Source: Propionibacteriaceae bacterium
Lineage (GTDB): Bacteria > Actinomycetota > Actinomycetes > Propionibacteriales > Propionibacteriaceae
DNA: 5,929 bases
Direction of reading: 5' to 3'
Assembly (NCBI GenBank): GCA_031255975.1
Contig: JAIRRM010000105.1
Span: forward strand, 1 to 5,929
Part shown: positions 5,044-5,929 of the stretch, piece after piece
Layout: each line of letters opens with the position of its first letter
How positions within the stretch are numbered: position 1 is the first letter of the stretch
The notes under the pieces: generated by a model
The model's database searches: none
What the model was told of the DNA's origin: nothing
Seen by the model: the letters and a program-made list of their open reading frames with translations, nothing else
Made by a program: the position numbers and the translations under genes

Positions 5044-5929
5044 ATGCGAAACTCGCATAAAATCCGCTTAGTCCCCTGCCTGGCAGCAGCGATGCTGGCT
5101 GGGCTGGTCGGCTGTTCATCTGGTGACGACGGCACGACGCCGCAGACCACCACCGATGCGCCTGTCAGTTTGCGAATGACCGTATGGACCGGAAATGAAG
5201 CACACCTGGCCATCTTCAACGGCATCGCAGACGCCTACATCGCAGCCAATCCGACCAAGGTTTCATCCATAACCTTTGAGACGCTGCCATACGACGACTA
5301 CATGCAAACCTTAACCACACAAATTGCCGGTGGAAACGCCCCGGATCTGGCTTGGATATTTGAGACCAGCGGCCCGGAGTTCGTCGAATCAGGCATTCTC
5401 ACCGACCTCACCCCAACCTTCTCAAATGTGGCTGGTTACAATCTGGACGACCTACTCAGTTCTGCCACCGCACTTTGGAGCAGCGGCAACGCGCTTTACG
5501 CCTACCCATTCTCCAACTCGCCCTTCGGCGTACTGGTGAATGAGTCCATGCTCAGCGCCGCCGGGCAGAAGCTCCCGAGCGAACTCATCGCCGAGGGTAA
5601 CTGGACCTGGGACGCGCTGCGCGACATTGCCGCTGGTGCCGCCGCAGCTTCTGGTAAGGAAGGTTTCTACTTCGTCGGTTTTGAGAACTACAGCGCATGG
5701 CAGTATCTGGCAGAAGCTTGGAGCGCCTGGGGCGCTACCCCATGGGATGCCTCCGGAACCACTTGCACCTTTAGCGACAAAGCGATGGTTGACTTCATGA
5801 CGTGGTACCACGACGCCGTATACGTCCAGGGTGCCGCCCCTGAAGCCGGCGTGGTCGCCGATTTCTACTCCGGTGGCGCGGCCATGATGATGGCGCAAAT
5901 ATCGCGGGTAGCGAGCCTAGACGACTCCT
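5044..5929 (+). CDS. Sugar ABC transporter solute-binding lipoprotein (3' end off window)
   Basis: Partial: 295 codons are present and the frame is open at the right edge; the family is usually about 420-450 residues. This is a family-1 extracellular solute-binding protein that captures a carbohydrate outside the cell and passes it to membrane permeases. The N-terminus is a lipoprotein signal: basic start (MRNSHKIR), hydrophobic core, and lipobox LVGC with lipidated C24, followed by a Ser/Gly/Thr/Asp-rich tether to about residue 40. The mature domain opens with SLRMTVWTGNEAH, the usual first strand and ligand-loop, and continues with DDYMQTLTTQIAGGNAPDLAWI and FVESGILTDLTP, typical of the sugar-binding SBP_bac_1 family. 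The downstream part is rich in Trp and Tyr (for example GNWTWDAL), as in sugar-stacking pockets. It is divergent from the LacI-family gene and probably the first gene of an importer operon. The exact sugar cannot be deduced. Confidence 0.93.
   Translation, partial: MRNSHKIRLVPCLAAAMLAGLVGCSSGDDGTTPQTTTDAPVSLRMTVWTGNEAHLAIFNGIADAYIAANPTKVSSITFETLPYDDYMQTLTTQIAGGNAPDLAWIFETSGPEFVESGILTDLTPTFSNVAGYNLDDLLSSATALWSSGNALYAYPFSNSPFGVLVNESMLSAAGQKLPSELIAEGNWTWDALRDIAAGAAAASGKEGFYFVGFENYSAWQYLAEAWSAWGATPWDASGTTCTFSDKAMVDFMTWYHDAVYVQGAAPEAGVVADFYSGGAAMMMAQISRVASLDDS

Noticed and set aside
4512..5060. Plus-strand frame spanning the LacI N-terminus and the intergenic region
   Set aside because: It is antisense to the conserved DNA-binding domain and covers the SBP promoter and ribosome binding site; composition is not protein-like.
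5452..5898. Minus-strand frame inside the SBP gene
   Set aside because: The plus strand encodes a clear solute-binding lipoprotein; this frame is its shadow.

Overview
The window looks like a chromosomal segment of a moderately high-GC actinomycete (Actinomycetota). The evidence is a soluble ABC-F ATPase that resembles the mycobacterial Rv1473-type protein over its whole length, an actinobacterial-style ABC exporter with a glycine-rich N-terminus, frequent GTG starts, and several starts that look leaderless (a TAnnnT box 6-8 nt before the start codon with no Shine-Dalgarno sequence). Genus cannot be fixed from this sequence. I see no rRNA, tRNA, CRISPR array, transposase or attachment site.

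Layout, left to right. (1) 1-980, minus: 5' part of an ABC exporter half-transporter. Only the N-terminal extension and the transmembrane domain are present; the ATPase domain lies beyond the left edge. (2) 981-1470: about 490 nt without a confident gene. It holds a candidate promoter for the exporter, a doubtful 159-residue reading frame and a hairpin that probably terminates the next gene. (3) 1471-3069, minus: complete ABC-F ATPase, likely acting on ribosomes. (4) 3070-3107: a 38-bp divergent intergenic gap. (5) 3108-3728, plus: tag, 3-methyladenine DNA glycosylase I, with all zinc and catalytic residues. (6) 3729-3749: 21-nt convergent gap. (7) 3750-4769, minus: LacI-family repressor. (8) 4770-5043: divergent control region with a good sigma-70-type promoter and repeated CGTTTTCA half-sites. 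(9) 5044 to the right edge, plus: the first 295 codons of a lipoprotein sugar-binding subunit of an ABC importer.

The clearest functional unit is the pair of LacI regulator and solute-binding lipoprotein. It is the usual design of a locally regulated carbohydrate uptake operon, with permeases and perhaps glycosidases expected beyond the right edge. The other genes (exporter, ABC-F, tag) are housekeeping-type and need not be linked to it in function.

I found no convincing new system. The points most worth checking are the exporter start (980 rather than 938), the strand-asymmetric hairpin after the ABC-F gene, the shared CGTTTTCA motif in the lacI/SBP control region, and whether the 935-1414 frame is a real or broken secreted-protein gene.
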